Assembly: GCF_005281475.1 (NCBI RefSeq)
Contig: NZ_CP040106.1
Coordinates: forward strand, 2,880,501-2,944,500
Direction of reading: 5' to 3'
Source of the DNA: Echinicola rosea
GTDB lineage: Bacteria > Bacteroidota > Bacteroidia > Cytophagales > Cyclobacteriaceae
Length of the DNA stretch: 64,000 nt
Shown in pieces: positions 28,334 through 38,122 of the stretch. The notes under the pieces are model-generated. The model searched no databases. It saw only the letters and a list, made by a program, of their open reading frames with translations, and was not told the DNA's origin. Position 1 is the stretch's first letter; each line of letters begins with the position of its first letter. A program made the translations under genes and the position numbers.

Positions 28334-31006
28334 ATGAGAAGAATAATGAGAACTTATGTAGTATTTCACATGGTTTTTTTTGTCTTGGGACAAGTCATTG
28401 CCCAGCAGGACACCACTTGGTTTGACCAGGATTGGGAGGAGACGACCAAGGACAGCGCAGCTTTTTACAGACCTACACCTCAACCGAAAGGAAATGGGTT
28501 TTCGCTGGTTGATTATTATATCTCTGGTGCCATGCAGATGGAGGGCATTTCTCTGTCAAAGGATGAAGAGGTTTTTGAAGGGGTGGTGAAGTGGTATCAT
28601 GAAAACGGTCAGTTAAAGCAGAAAGCAACCTATGAGACAGGGGTGCTCCATGGAGAGTTTGTTGATTATTATAATGGCGAACCTTATGCCACTGCTCAAT
28701 ATACCAATGGCAAGGTTTCCGAGGGACTAATCCTCACATTTAATCAAGACTATCAGTGCTATCGTCTCCTAGAGTACCAGGATGGAAAAGCCGTCCGCGA
28801 AAAGTTGTTTCTAGAAATGCCTGAAAAGGGGATGATTATAGATTCCCAAATTAAGAAAGGTGATGAAAAGAATCTGCTGAGGGTATCCTATTATGATGGA
28901 AAAGGAAATGCACTGGGGGAGATAGAAATGAATGCGGATGATGTTCAAGATCCTTCCGTTTACGATGGTGTACAGATAAATTACTACTACGCTCCTATCA
29001 AGCAAAAAAGCGCAATGGTATATGATAAGGGGGCACTTCAGGAGGGTACTGTGTGGTATGCATCAGGTGAGGTTCGTGAAAAGATTACCGTCGAAAATGA
29101 TACCATTCATAGAGTTTATTTTGATGAGGATGGAAAAGCGTTAGGTGAGTTGACCAGCACGGAAGGAGAGGGGCAAGGCTGGTATTCTTCACTTGGAGGG
29201 CCGGTAGAAGGCATATTGATAAAGTTCAGTGAAAGTTATTTTCATGACAAACCAACAATCTTGTACAAGGAGCAATACCGTAAAGGAAGTCTCGTGGAGC
29301 GGGAAGATTTTTATGAAAATGGAGAAATACAGCTACGAAGTGTTTATGGGGAGGATGGTCTGGCAAAAACGATTTCTTATAATAAAGAGGGGCAAGTAAC
29401 ACACCAACTAATTTATAAGGATGGGGAGCCTTTTGAGGGATCGTTTTATGATAGTAATAAAAATGAAGCGTTTACATATGTCCAAGGAGAATTGACCAAG
29501 AAAAGTAGTCTGTATGAAGATGGTAGCAATTTTGAAAGCAGAGAGGGGAATAAGAGTGTTTTTTATGATCAAAAAGGGGAGGTTATCGGTGAATTGACTT
29601 ATAAACCTAACAAGTATGGAGATAACGTCCCTTACAATGGAACCTTATTCCAGTTGAATTATAAGGGGAGATTGTATATGGAGGAAGATTATCAGGAGGG
29701 TATCCGCACCAGACATGCTTACTACAGTTATTCCAGCAATAAGGATAAGATGATCAAGGAATCTGAAACCTTTTATGATGGTAAAGGTAAGAAGGCACGA
29801 TATAAATACTATTATAAAAGTGGAGGGTTAAGAGAGGATATCATTTATGCGAACGGATATGAAGAAAAATCGACTACTGTTTATGATGAAAAAGGAAATA
29901 TACTTGCGGAAATGACCTATCTTCCCGATCGGCACGGTACTGAGTATACTTTTTTTAGGGACAGAGATGATGTACAGTATATCAAAAAATATAATGAAGA
30001 TGGCCGGCTGATCTATGAGAAACGGTATGGAGAGGATTATAGTGAGAAAGATCGTCATGGTAATTATTTGATTTTCTTGGAAGAAGAGATAGATTATGAC
30101 GGAGAGGCCCATTTTTATGATTTACATGGGGAAGTTTTAGCAGAAGCCACCTATAGAGATGCGGAGCCTTGGGAAGGAGTGGTAAAGGATGGAACTGCGT
30201 ATGAGTATAGGCTGACCCCTTATGCAGCAGGTGAAAAACATGGAGAAGAAAAGCGAATACTGCACTCTGGGGGTAGCGCACCCATCGTCATCGAGCGTAC
30301 AAATTATGTAAATGGATCCCGTCATGGTAAGCACACGACCTACAATCGTAATGGAGGCCTTGAAAGTGAGGAAAACTATTCCGATGGATTATTGGACGGG
30401 GAATGTGTTTATTACAACGAAGAGGGGGCTGTGCGGAATAGGATTGTTTATAAAGGTGGCAAGCCGATGGATGGTTTGGTGATTTCGTATTATGCTTCGT
30501 ATCAAAAGCCACTCTCGACAAAAAGATCTTTTTACAAAGAGGGAACTCTTTATAAAATAGAAAAGTGGACAGAGGATAAATTGTCCCAACAGATAATGAT
30601 AGATGGAAACCAGATAAATGCCGCCATATATGATGAGCAAGGACACGAAAAAGCCAAATTTAACGTAGTGGATGCAGAGAACAAGACTGGGGAAGTAACC
30701 TATACCAATACAAATAGCAACAATCAAAAAGTGGTGGAACGCGGCGAATTTAAGGATGGATTGCCCTTGAGCGGTTCTTTTTATCTCCATGAGTTTACCG
30801 TTGGCTATCAAAGCATCAAGCAGGATGAAGCCATAGCCAAAATAAAACTGGAAGTGACTGATGATGAGTACAGCATTAGCGCATTGGATGAAGACGGGAC
30901 GGTGGTCTTCTCTGTGATAGAAAAAAAAGGGCTGGAAACATCTTATTTTTTAGAAAAAATATTGGATCCATATTCCTTCTATTATAATGTAATGCCTGAG
31001 TTTTAA
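28334..31006 (+). CDS. Large exported MORN-like repeat protein
   Basis: 890 residues with a signal peptide (ending VIAQQ). Nearly the whole body is built of short repeats of the MORN_2/YwqK type (YHENGQLKQKATYETGVLHGEF, YNRNGGLESEENYSDGLLDGE, YKDGEPFEGSFYD), each with Y-x-x-G and G-E/G-x-F positions. Such arrays form elongated beta-sheets. There are no catalytic residues to point to. It stands alone between the TonB receptor pair and the SusC locus. MORN_2 units also occur in YwqK-type antitoxins, but size and export argue against that role. Confidence 0.75.
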   Translation: MRRIMRTYVVFHMVFFVLGQVIAQQDTTWFDQDWEETTKDSAAFYRPTPQPKGNGFSLVDYYISGAMQMEGISLSKDEEVFEGVVKWYHENGQLKQKATYETGVLHGEFVDYYNGEPYATAQYTNGKVSEGLILTFNQDYQCYRLLEYQDGKAVREKLFLEMPEKGMIIDSQIKKGDEKNLLRVSYYDGKGNALGEIEMNADDVQDPSVYDGVQINYYYAPIKQKSAMVYDKGALQEGTVWYASGEVREKITVENDTIHRVYFDEDGKALGELTSTEGEGQGWYSSLGGPVEGILIKFSESYFHDKPTILYKEQYRKGSLVEREDFYENGEIQLRSVYGEDGLAKTISYNKEGQVTHQLIYKDGEPFEGSFYDSNKNEAFTYVQGELTKKSSLYEDGSNFESREGNKSVFYDQKGEVIGELTYKPNKYGDNVPYNGTLFQLNYKGRLYMEEDYQEGIRTRHAYYSYSSNKDKMIKESETFYDGKGKKARYKYYYKSGGLREDIIYANGYEEKSTTVYDEKGNILAEMTYLPDRHGTEYTFFRDRDDVQYIKKYNEDGRLIYEKRYGEDYSEKDRHGNYLIFLEEEIDYDGEAHFYDLHGEVLAEATYRDAEPWEGVVKDGTAYEYRLTPYAAGEKHGEEKRILHSGGSAPIVIERTNYVNGSRHGKHTTYNRNGGLESEENYSDGLLDGECVYYNEEGAVRNRIVYKGGKPMDGLVISYYASYQKPLSTKRSFYKEGTLYKIEKWTEDKLSQQIMIDGNQINAAIYDEQGHEKAKFNVVDAENKTGEVTYTNTNSNNQKVVERGEFKDGLPLSGSFYLHEFTVGYQSIKQDEAIAKIKLEVTDDEYSISALDEDGTVVFSVIEKKGLETSYFLEKILDPYSFYYNVMPEF

Positions 31007-31072
31007 GTAGAAGGCTTGTTTAATTACATGCATGGCATTCCTTGAAGTTATTTAATTCAGGCAAAAAGCATC

Positions 31073-31161
31073 AGACCTAGCGGAGTCGAGGTCTGACGTC
31101 TAGCCTTCGACTCCGCTCAGGCTGACCTCTCACTACTAATAGTGTAAAGTCGATTTCCCTG
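31073..31161. repeat. 89-bp dispersed repeat, copy 1
   Basis: Aligns without gaps to 63144-63232 in the same orientation with roughly 15 differences. It contains the inverted pair CGGAGTCGA / TCGACTCCG, so its transcript would form a hairpin. Intergenic, upstream of susC. Confidence 0.8.
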
Positions 31162-31420
31162 CAAACAGACTTATTTTCTTGCAATTTCAATTCTTCCGGA
31201 CATCCGTTGGGGGAGATTATAACAATTCCATTTGCATAAAGCGGGTTTTAAAAAAAGTCTTTTTTCAGGTATCAAGATGGCTCTTTATACTGTGCGCGCT
31301 CGTATGACGCGGATGCATATATGGTATAATCACGTCGAGGATTTTGCATCTCCATGGTTAGATTATTTTTAATCGATGGTTTTGGAAAAACTAGTTTTTT
31401 ATGTGGTAAAAATATGTTAA

Positions 31421-31444
31421 GTTTAAATGTTTAAACATATAAAC
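31421..31444. promoter_or_regulatory. 24-bp palindrome, candidate GntR operator
   Basis: GTTTAAATGTTT...TATAAAC reads almost identically on both strands (one mismatched base pair over 24 bp). Its core TGTTTAAACATAT (31428-31440) is identical to 45753-45765 upstream of the second GH92. GTTTAAAC fits the GT-n-TA-n-AC pattern of GntR-type sites. Confidence 0.6.
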
Positions 31445-31464
31445 AATATAAAACCCAAAAAACT

Positions 31465-34400
31465 ATGAAAACACATTTATGCTTGCGCACAAAACATAAA
31501 GTGGTGTGGAAGGCTGCCATGGTCTGCATCGCTTTTATGTTTTTGCTGCTTTTCCAGATGACAGGTTATGCCCAAGAGCAGGGCACCACCTACAAAGGTG
31601 TGGTGTATGATAATGCCACCAAAGAACCACTCCCGGGAGTGAACATCCTGGTGAAGGGTACCGGGCAAGGAGTCGTTAGCGATATTGACGGTAAGTTCAG
31701 CATTACCGTTGATTCGCCTGATGCGGTTTTGATCTTCAGTTTTATCGGGATGGAAACCCTCGAATATCCCCTTACAGGACAGACCACACTCGAGATCAAT
31801 ATGGATCCCAGCGAGGATAGCCTCGATGAGGTGGTAGTCGTGGGGTACGGTACCCAGAAAAAATCTGACCTCACCGGCTCTGTAGGCGTAGTAGGAGGAG
31901 ATGAGATTCTTCAAGCACCCGTGGCAAATGCCTTACAGGGCATGAAGGGAAAAGTAGCCGGTGTAAACGTGTTTTTGAACTCAGGATCACCTTCTTCCAG
32001 TCCAAGGGTACTCATCCGCGGACTAGGGACGATTAACTCATCATCCCAGCCACTCTACGTGGTAGATGGTGTGGTCATGGAGAATATCGAATTTTTAAAT
32101 CCGAATGATATCGAGAGCATGGAAGTATTGAAAGATGCTTCTTCTACGGCAATCTACGGTGCGCGTGGTGCCAACGGGGTAGTAATGGTCACTACCAAAA
32201 GAGGGGCCAAAAACACTGGTACTACGATTGGATATGATGGCTATTTCAGTGTAGGGGTGCTTCCAAAAAAAATGGACGTGCTCAATGCGGAAGAATTTAT
32301 GGAAGTCCTCGAGCAGGGATTTGCCAACCATAGTAAATACCGACCGGATGCGCCTATTCCTGATTTTACCACAAACGATCCGAATCTTTTTGATGAAAAC
32401 GGCAATCCGCTATATGATACCGATTGGCAGGAGGAAGCGACCAGAACGGCCCTTTCCCATAACCATCAATTGTCCTATCGTTCCAAGGCAGAGAAATCTT
32501 CTTTTGGTGCCTTTGTCAATTATACTGACATGCAGGGCATTATGCTGAACAACTATTTGAAACGTGTAAATGGTAAGTTTGCGTTCGATGCTGATCCAAA
32601 AAAATGGTTTTCGGTGGGACTGAACCTATTGGCTAATAGCACCACAGAGAACGTATTCGAAGAAAGTGGAGGTCACCAGATGCCAAGACGTTCCATGATC
32701 GAGATGCCTGCCATATTCCCGGTCAAGTTTCCCGATGGCACTTGGAGCAATTCCAGTATGGTCGAAGATCCCTATGGACTGGAAGCCATTCCCAATCCGG
32801 TACACGTGTTGACCACACAGGACAGGTTGAGAAAAAGAACCAAGCTGTTCGGGAACATCTATACGACCTTCCATATCCTTCCCGGACTGGATCTAAGAAC
32901 CCAGTTTGGCTTTGATAAAAATGACTTTAATGAGCAGATTTACAGTCCGACCGACCTGATCAATATCTCCTCCCCAAACGGCTATGCGTATTTGGGCAAT
33001 GAAAGAGTGCTGTATTGGCAGCAGGAAAATTATTTGACCTTTACCAAGGACTATGGGGATCATGGAATTAATGCAATGGCTGGGCTTAGCTGGCAAAAAA
33101 GAACGTCCGAGTATTTTAATGTAAGTGCCACTGGATTTTCCGATGATACCTTTAAGTTCAACAGGATGCAGTCTGCCAGTCAACCGGGAACGCCCAATTC
33201 TGGATACGATGAGTGGAGTATGAACTCTTATTTTTTACGAGGCAATTACAACTATAAGAGCAAATACCTGTTGACTTTTACGGGAAGGGTGGACGGTTCG
33301 TCCAGGTTTGGTGAAAACAACAAGTATGGCGTATTCCCATCCGTTGGTGTGGGGTATGTGCTTTCAAAAGAGCCTTTTATGCAAGGCCTCTCCGGTACCG
33401 TGGATGAGCTTAAGATAAGGTCAAGCTACGGGATTACCGGTAATACCGAAATCCCTACTTACCAGTCCTTGGGTACGGTCTCCACTGGTACCTCGCTGAT
33501 AAACGGATCCAGGGCGCCGATCAGTTACGTCAATCGACTACCCAATCCTGACTTGGAATGGGAAAAGACACGTCAATTTGACATCGGTATGGACCTGACA
33601 CTTCTGGAAAGGGCATTGGTGTTCAGTTTTGATTATTACCATAAACTGACCACTGACCTATTGCTGGACAGACCGGTTCCTTCTTCTACCGGTTTTGCTG
33701 CTGTCAGGGACAATATCGGATCGGTATCCAACAGAGGGATTGAAGTGTTGGTGAGGGCCTTTCCAGTTACCAATGCCAATTTCAGTTGGGAATCTACCCT
33801 GAATTTTTCCTATAACGAAAACCAAATCGAACAGCTCGGTGAAAATGACGAGGACATCTTTCCTGGTCCCAACTGGGTCTCTGGTAGCCAGACCATATTG
33901 CGCGTGGGGGAATCCCTGAGCTCCTTTTGGGGTTATGAGCGATTGGGTACCTGGGGTACGGACGAAGCCACTGAAGCTGCAGAGGTAGGAGCTATTCCTG
34001 GGGAAGCAAAGCGGAGCGCAGAAAGAAAGATCATCGGAAACGGACTTCCGCATTGGACAGGTAGCTTTATCAATAATTTCTATTATGGAAATTTTGACCT
34101 GACCTTAGATATCCAGTTTGTGGCAGGGGTGGATATACTGCAGCAATTTTTTCATTCTACTCAAGACCGTACCGGTTATGCCAGCGGCCTGAAAGACGTG
34201 CTCTATGATGCTTGGACAGAGACCAATCAGAATACCATGGTGCAGCAGATCAGGAACGGTCCTTATTCTGGTCAAAACAGTGAAGTGGACAGCCATTGGG
34301 TGGCCGATGGCTCTTATATCCGGGGTAACCTGATATCGTTGGGTTACTCATTTGACCAGTCCCTATTGGACAGGATCGGCATGAATAAGTTGAGGGTGTA

Positions 34401-34560
34401 TGCCAGTGTGCAGAATGCCTTTCTTATACATTCCGATGAATTTAAAGGATATGACCCTGAGGCATCTTCTTGGGAAGGCAACCAATGGGGTCAGAACATC
34501 TTCTTTTTCCAATATCCTCGGCCAAGGACCTTTACCCTTGGGTTGAGCCTGCAGTTTTAA
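31465..34560 (+). CDS. SusC-family TonB-linked outer-membrane transporter
   Basis: 1031 residues, the size of SusC/RagA proteins. A signal peptide ends in GYAQ; a carboxypeptidase-D-like domain (YKGVVYDNATKEPLPGVNILVKG) comes next, then the plug with the SusC signature LYVVDGVVMENIEFLNPNDIESMEVLKDASSTAIYGARGANGVVMVTTKRG and a barrel to TLGLSLQF. With SusD it imports glycan fragments driven by TonB. SusD follows after 16 bases. The palindromic operator candidate is directly upstream. Glycan type inferred from downstream mannosidases. Confidence 0.95.
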   Translation: MKTHLCLRTKHKVVWKAAMVCIAFMFLLLFQMTGYAQEQGTTYKGVVYDNATKEPLPGVNILVKGTGQGVVSDIDGKFSITVDSPDAVLIFSFIGMETLEYPLTGQTTLEINMDPSEDSLDEVVVVGYGTQKKSDLTGSVGVVGGDEILQAPVANALQGMKGKVAGVNVFLNSGSPSSSPRVLIRGLGTINSSSQPLYVVDGVVMENIEFLNPNDIESMEVLKDASSTAIYGARGANGVVMVTTKRGAKNTGTTIGYDGYFSVGVLPKKMDVLNAEEFMEVLEQGFANHSKYRPDAPIPDFTTNDPNLFDENGNPLYDTDWQEEATRTALSHNHQLSYRSKAEKSSFGAFVNYTDMQGIMLNNYLKRVNGKFAFDADPKKWFSVGLNLLANSTTENVFEESGGHQMPRRSMIEMPAIFPVKFPDGTWSNSSMVEDPYGLEAIPNPVHVLTTQDRLRKRTKLFGNIYTTFHILPGLDLRTQFGFDKNDFNEQIYSPTDLINISSPNGYAYLGNERVLYWQQENYLTFTKDYGDHGINAMAGLSWQKRTSEYFNVSATGFSDDTFKFNRMQSASQPGTPNSGYDEWSMNSYFLRGNYNYKSKYLLTFTGRVDGSSRFGENNKYGVFPSVGVGYVLSKEPFMQGLSGTVDELKIRSSYGITGNTEIPTYQSLGTVSTGTSLINGSRAPISYVNRLPNPDLEWEKTRQFDIGMDLTLLERALVFSFDYYHKLTTDLLLDRPVPSSTGFAAVRDNIGSVSNRGIEVLVRAFPVTNANFSWESTLNFSYNENQIEQLGENDEDIFPGPNWVSGSQTILRVGESLSSFWGYERLGTWGTDEATEAAEVGAIPGEAKRSAERKIIGNGLPHWTGSFINNFYYGNFDLTLDIQFVAGVDILQQFFHSTQDRTGYASGLKDVLYDAWTETNQNTMVQQIRNGPYSGQNSEVDSHWVADGSYIRGNLISLGYSFDQSLLDRIGMNKLRVYASVQNAFLIHSDEFKGYDPEASSWEGNQWGQNIFFFQYPRPRTFTLGLSLQF

Positions 34561-34576
34561 CCGAAAAATTAATCTT

Positions 34577-36166
34577 ATGAAAAAGTTATCGATTATATAC
34601 TTGGTGGCAGTGGTGCTTTTATCTTCCTGTGAAGGCTTTTTGGAAGAAAAGCCCAAGGATGAAGTGTCCTCCACCCAATATTTTGCCCGGCCTGAACACG
34701 CACGGGACGCAGTAAATGCCTTGTATAGGACAGGGGCCATGCAGCTTTATGAGGCCAATGGCTCGTATGCTGGGGCCAGGATCATGTTCGGTCCTTATTT
34801 GTCTGGATTTGTGGACAATGAATACAAAGGACAGGAAGTACATGTACAACGGGGACAGACCATGACCTATGATGGCTTGAACCTATCCAGTTATTTTAAT
34901 TCGATGTGGTCGGACATATACCAAGGGATATCCAGGGCAAATAATGCCATCAAATATATCCCAGAAACTCCCGGGCTTTCGGAAAGTGAAATGGATAAAT
35001 ACATGGCAGAAGCAAGGTTTTTTAGGGCGTTCAACTATTATTACCTAGTAAGGATGTTTGGGGCAGTTCCCTTGATTACCGAACCCTATGAAAGTTTGGA
35101 AAACCTGTTTCCCGAGCGGACAGCTCCATCGCAGGTCTATGCCCTCATTACAGAAGACCTGGAAGCAGCGATTTCGAGTGGAGGACTTGCGGATGTAGTC
35201 ATGACAGCCAATAGTGGCAGGATTTCCGCATCGGTGGCCCAGATGGTATTGGCCGAAGTGTACTTGACCATGAGTGGTGAAGCTGTAGGACAAGACCACT
35301 ATGCCAATGCGGCACAAGTAGCTAGGGAGATCGTGGAGTCCGGTCAATATTCACTATTTCAACACTCCAGAAACGGGGAGGGACAGCTCACCGAAAACGG
35401 GTCTGCCTATAACAAACTAAAGGACAGTGAGCAAGTACCTGGAGAGTATATCTATTATTACGAATATGAGATAGGAATAGCCAACAATATCTATCCAAGC
35501 TGGTGCTATCCGTCCACCATTTCTCCCTTACTGGCCTATGCTATCGCCAATAATGCCTATGGGCCTACCAATGACCTGATCGCTTCTTATGATCCGGACA
35601 ATGACCTTCGTGTACAGGAAAAGCAATATTTCCATTCTTCAATCGAACTGGATGGGGAAACTGTGGAATTTCAACGGGCTCCCTATATGTGGGAGAATAA
35701 GGAAGCTGCTTATGAAACAGCCCTTTCAGGACGTGAAATGCCGATCTATACTTATGCCGACGTACTTTTGATCGGTGCTGAGGCAATTGCCAGGTCTGAA
35801 GGGGTGACCAGTGAGGCAGTGGATTACCTGGCCCAAATCCGTGAGAGAGCTTACTGGAACAGTTCTCCGGAAGCCATTCGAAGCGAGTTGGCTAACTTGT
35901 CCGCAGACCAATTTGTAGAGGAGGTATGGAAAGAAAGGGTAAGGGAGCTCGTATTTGAGTTTCCTATTTGGTTTGATGTCATGCGGACAGGTAAATTCCC
36001 TAGACCCGTTGGGGACGGCTCTGGAGACATCATGTTTGTCGATGCGGTCGGTGCTACCAACTATTTTAACGGTACCATCAAAGAGCATAACATGTTATTT
36101 CCTCTGCCCGATCAGGAATTGCAGCGCAACCCTTCACTGGAGCAAAACCCTGGTTATGCAAATTGA
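34577..36166 (+). CDS. SusD/RagB-family surface glycan-binding lipoprotein
   Basis: 529 residues. Signal peptide with lipobox LLSSC (residue 16), then the SusD fold: FLEEKPKDEVSSTQYFARPEHARDAVNALYRTGA, TPR-like helices with EARFFRAFNYYYLVRMFGAVPL and the C-terminal WKERVRELVFEFPIWFDVMRTGKFPR and FPLPDQELQRNPSLEQNPGY. It captures the glycan at the surface and docks on SusC. Starts 16 bases after SusC. A terminator or attenuator at 36183 separates it from the isomerase gene. Confidence 0.95.
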   Translation: MKKLSIIYLVAVVLLSSCEGFLEEKPKDEVSSTQYFARPEHARDAVNALYRTGAMQLYEANGSYAGARIMFGPYLSGFVDNEYKGQEVHVQRGQTMTYDGLNLSSYFNSMWSDIYQGISRANNAIKYIPETPGLSESEMDKYMAEARFFRAFNYYYLVRMFGAVPLITEPYESLENLFPERTAPSQVYALITEDLEAAISSGGLADVVMTANSGRISASVAQMVLAEVYLTMSGEAVGQDHYANAAQVAREIVESGQYSLFQHSRNGEGQLTENGSAYNKLKDSEQVPGEYIYYYEYEIGIANNIYPSWCYPSTISPLLAYAIANNAYGPTNDLIASYDPDNDLRVQEKQYFHSSIELDGETVEFQRAPYMWENKEAAYETALSGREMPIYTYADVLLIGAEAIARSEGVTSEAVDYLAQIRERAYWNSSPEAIRSELANLSADQFVEEVWKERVRELVFEFPIWFDVMRTGKFPRPVGDGSGDIMFVDAVGATNYFNGTIKEHNMLFPLPDQELQRNPSLEQNPGYAN

Positions 36167-36182
36167 TGATTGATAAATGAAG

Positions 36183-36230
36183 AAGGCTGTTCCGAAGCAA
36201 TACTCAATACTGCGCGGAACAGCCTTTTAT
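36183..36230 (+). terminator. Terminator or attenuator after susD
   Basis: AAGGCTGTTCCG (36183-36194) pairs with CGGAACAGCCTT (36215-36226) over 12 bp, then TTATT. It could reduce, rather than abolish, read-through into the enzyme genes. Confidence 0.75.
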
Positions 36231-36327
36231 TACTCGACGATTGCCATAAAGAATATGGTATAAAGCATTCGGAGCAGTGGAAGCTGTTTTCTTGTAAATC
36301 CTCTAAATCCGCAAAATTTAATATAAA

Positions 36328-38097
36328 ATGAACAGATTGAGCCATCAGCCAATGGTACCCGTTCACGAAACGGATCAGCCATCGAATTCCTATACCTTAT
36401 TTCCATCCTTTGACTTGGGATCCTCGCGGATTGGCCAAGGTTACGATAGCCTCTTTGACCAGATCAATGCCGGACAGGTACTGATCATGGATGGCTATGT
36501 GGGTGTTGACTGGCAGGAAATCAGCACTGCCCTAAAACAATATCTGACCAAGCAAAACTTGGCGTTTGAGTTGATAGATATTACCGATTTCTATCAGCCA
36601 ACCTCTGCGATTCTAGACATGATTGCTCCGGATTTAGGAGGGGACGATCCAGTTTTCGGAAAGAAAACCCAGCGGTGCATGGCAGATTATATGGATGGAA
36701 AAAAGCTAGAGACTTTAACCCTTCCATCCGACCAGATCAGGGTCATATACGGTTGTGGTGCCTCCCAAACGGGGATCGAGGGAACACTGGTTTATTTTGA
36801 CTTGCCCAAAAACGAACTCCAATACCGTATGCGCGCTGGCAGTATCCAAAACCTCGGTTGTAGTGGACAGGAAAAGAATGCCAAGCAAATGTACAAGCAC
36901 TTTTTCTTTGTAGACTGGGTAATCTGCAATAAGGAGAAAAAGACATTATTGCCCACAGTGGATTATATCGTTGACCAGCAACGTCCGGGGCAGCCTACTT
37001 GGATGAAGGGGGATGATTTTCGGCAAGGGCTAGAGGTAATGTCCCAGTCTTATTTTAGGGTACGCCCGTGGTTTGAGCCGGGGGTTTGGGGTGGTCAATG
37101 GCTTCGTGAACACATTCCGGAGCTTCCACAGAATGAACCCAACTATGCATGGTCCTTTGAGATGATTGTTCCTGAAAACGGTCTGATCTTTTCTTCCGAC
37201 GGGCTTCTTTTGGAGGTTTCTTTTGATTGGTTGATGTATCAGGCTGGAGAAAATGTCCTAGGGAAAGCGTATCATCGGTTTGGCGATGATTTCCCTATCC
37301 GGTTTGACTTTCTGGATACCTTTGACGGGGGCAATCTATCCTTACAGTGTCATCCAACTGACGAGTATGCAAGAGTCCATTTTGGTGAAAAATTCACTCA
37401 GGATGAGACCTACTATATCTTGGATAACCGGTCAGGAGCCAGTGTTTACCTCGGGTTTCAAGAGGGCATTGAGCCGGAGAATTTCAGAAAGGAACTGGAA
37501 AAATCCATTCATGAGAAATCAGTATTGGAAGTAGAGCGATTTGTCCAGAAGTTTCCTAGTGAAAAGCATGGACTATATCTAATACCCAATGGTACCGTCC
37601 ATTGCTCAGGAGTGGACAACCTGGTGCTGGAGATCAGCGCCACTCCGTATATCTATACCTTCAAAATGTACGATTGGCAACGGTTGGACCTAAATGGAGA
37701 GCCTCGGCCTTTGAATGTGGAGCGGGCCTTTGACAACTTGGATTTTGAGAGAAAAGGGGATGAAGTCAAACGTACCCTCATTTCGCATCCTGAAGTGATC
37801 GAAAGTGGATCGGATTGGCAATTGGTGGAACTGCCTACCCATGAACAGCATTTTTACAAGATCGTGCGCTATGAATTTGATACTGAAATTTCAGTTACCA
37901 CGCATGGACAATGCCATTTGTTAATGTTGGTCGAAGGAGAAAGCATTTCCCTGACCACCGAAAATGATGGGCATGCCAAGTTCCATTATGCCGAAACATT
38001 TGCAGTTCCTGCCGCTGCCAATAGCTATAAGTTAACCAACCAGGGCTCCTCCCGGGCAATGGTAGTCGTTTCCTATGTCAAGGATTCTGCCTGTTAG
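36328..38097 (+). CDS. manA: Class I mannose-6-phosphate isomerase with long N-terminal domain
   Basis: 589 residues, about 200 longer than typical class I enzymes. The isomerase begins near residue 235 (RVRPWFEPGVWGGQWL) and shows the zinc-site motif SLQCHPTDEYA (about 342) and PNGTVHCSG with a following LEISATPYIYTFK (about 420-440). It would convert mannose 6-phosphate to fructose 6-phosphate. Residues 1-220 (DGYVGVDWQEISTALKQYL, VIYGCGASQTG) resemble a nucleoside-kinase-like fold without a recognisable P-loop. It lies just after SusCD, so expression with mannan use is likely. The symbol refers to the isomerase part. Confidence 0.8.
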   Translation: MNRLSHQPMVPVHETDQPSNSYTLFPSFDLGSSRIGQGYDSLFDQINAGQVLIMDGYVGVDWQEISTALKQYLTKQNLAFELIDITDFYQPTSAILDMIAPDLGGDDPVFGKKTQRCMADYMDGKKLETLTLPSDQIRVIYGCGASQTGIEGTLVYFDLPKNELQYRMRAGSIQNLGCSGQEKNAKQMYKHFFFVDWVICNKEKKTLLPTVDYIVDQQRPGQPTWMKGDDFRQGLEVMSQSYFRVRPWFEPGVWGGQWLREHIPELPQNEPNYAWSFEMIVPENGLIFSSDGLLLEVSFDWLMYQAGENVLGKAYHRFGDDFPIRFDFLDTFDGGNLSLQCHPTDEYARVHFGEKFTQDETYYILDNRSGASVYLGFQEGIEPENFRKELEKSIHEKSVLEVERFVQKFPSEKHGLYLIPNGTVHCSGVDNLVLEISATPYIYTFKMYDWQRLDLNGEPRPLNVERAFDNLDFERKGDEVKRTLISHPEVIESGSDWQLVELPTHEQHFYKIVRYEFDTEISVTTHGQCHLLMLVEGESISLTTENDGHAKFHYAETFAVPAAANSYKLTNQGSSRAMVVVSYVKDSAC

Positions 38098-38122
38098 CTT
38101 GGGATGATAAATATGATATGGA

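Larger units (their letters stand above)
31007..31464. promoter_or_regulatory. SusC upstream region with repeat and operator
   Basis: The gap has an 89-bp dispersed repeat copy (31073-31161) and the palindromic operator candidate (31421-31444) ending 20 bases before the SusC ATG. No convincing -7 box was located, though TTTG at 31381 could serve as part of a -33 element. Confidence 0.45.
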
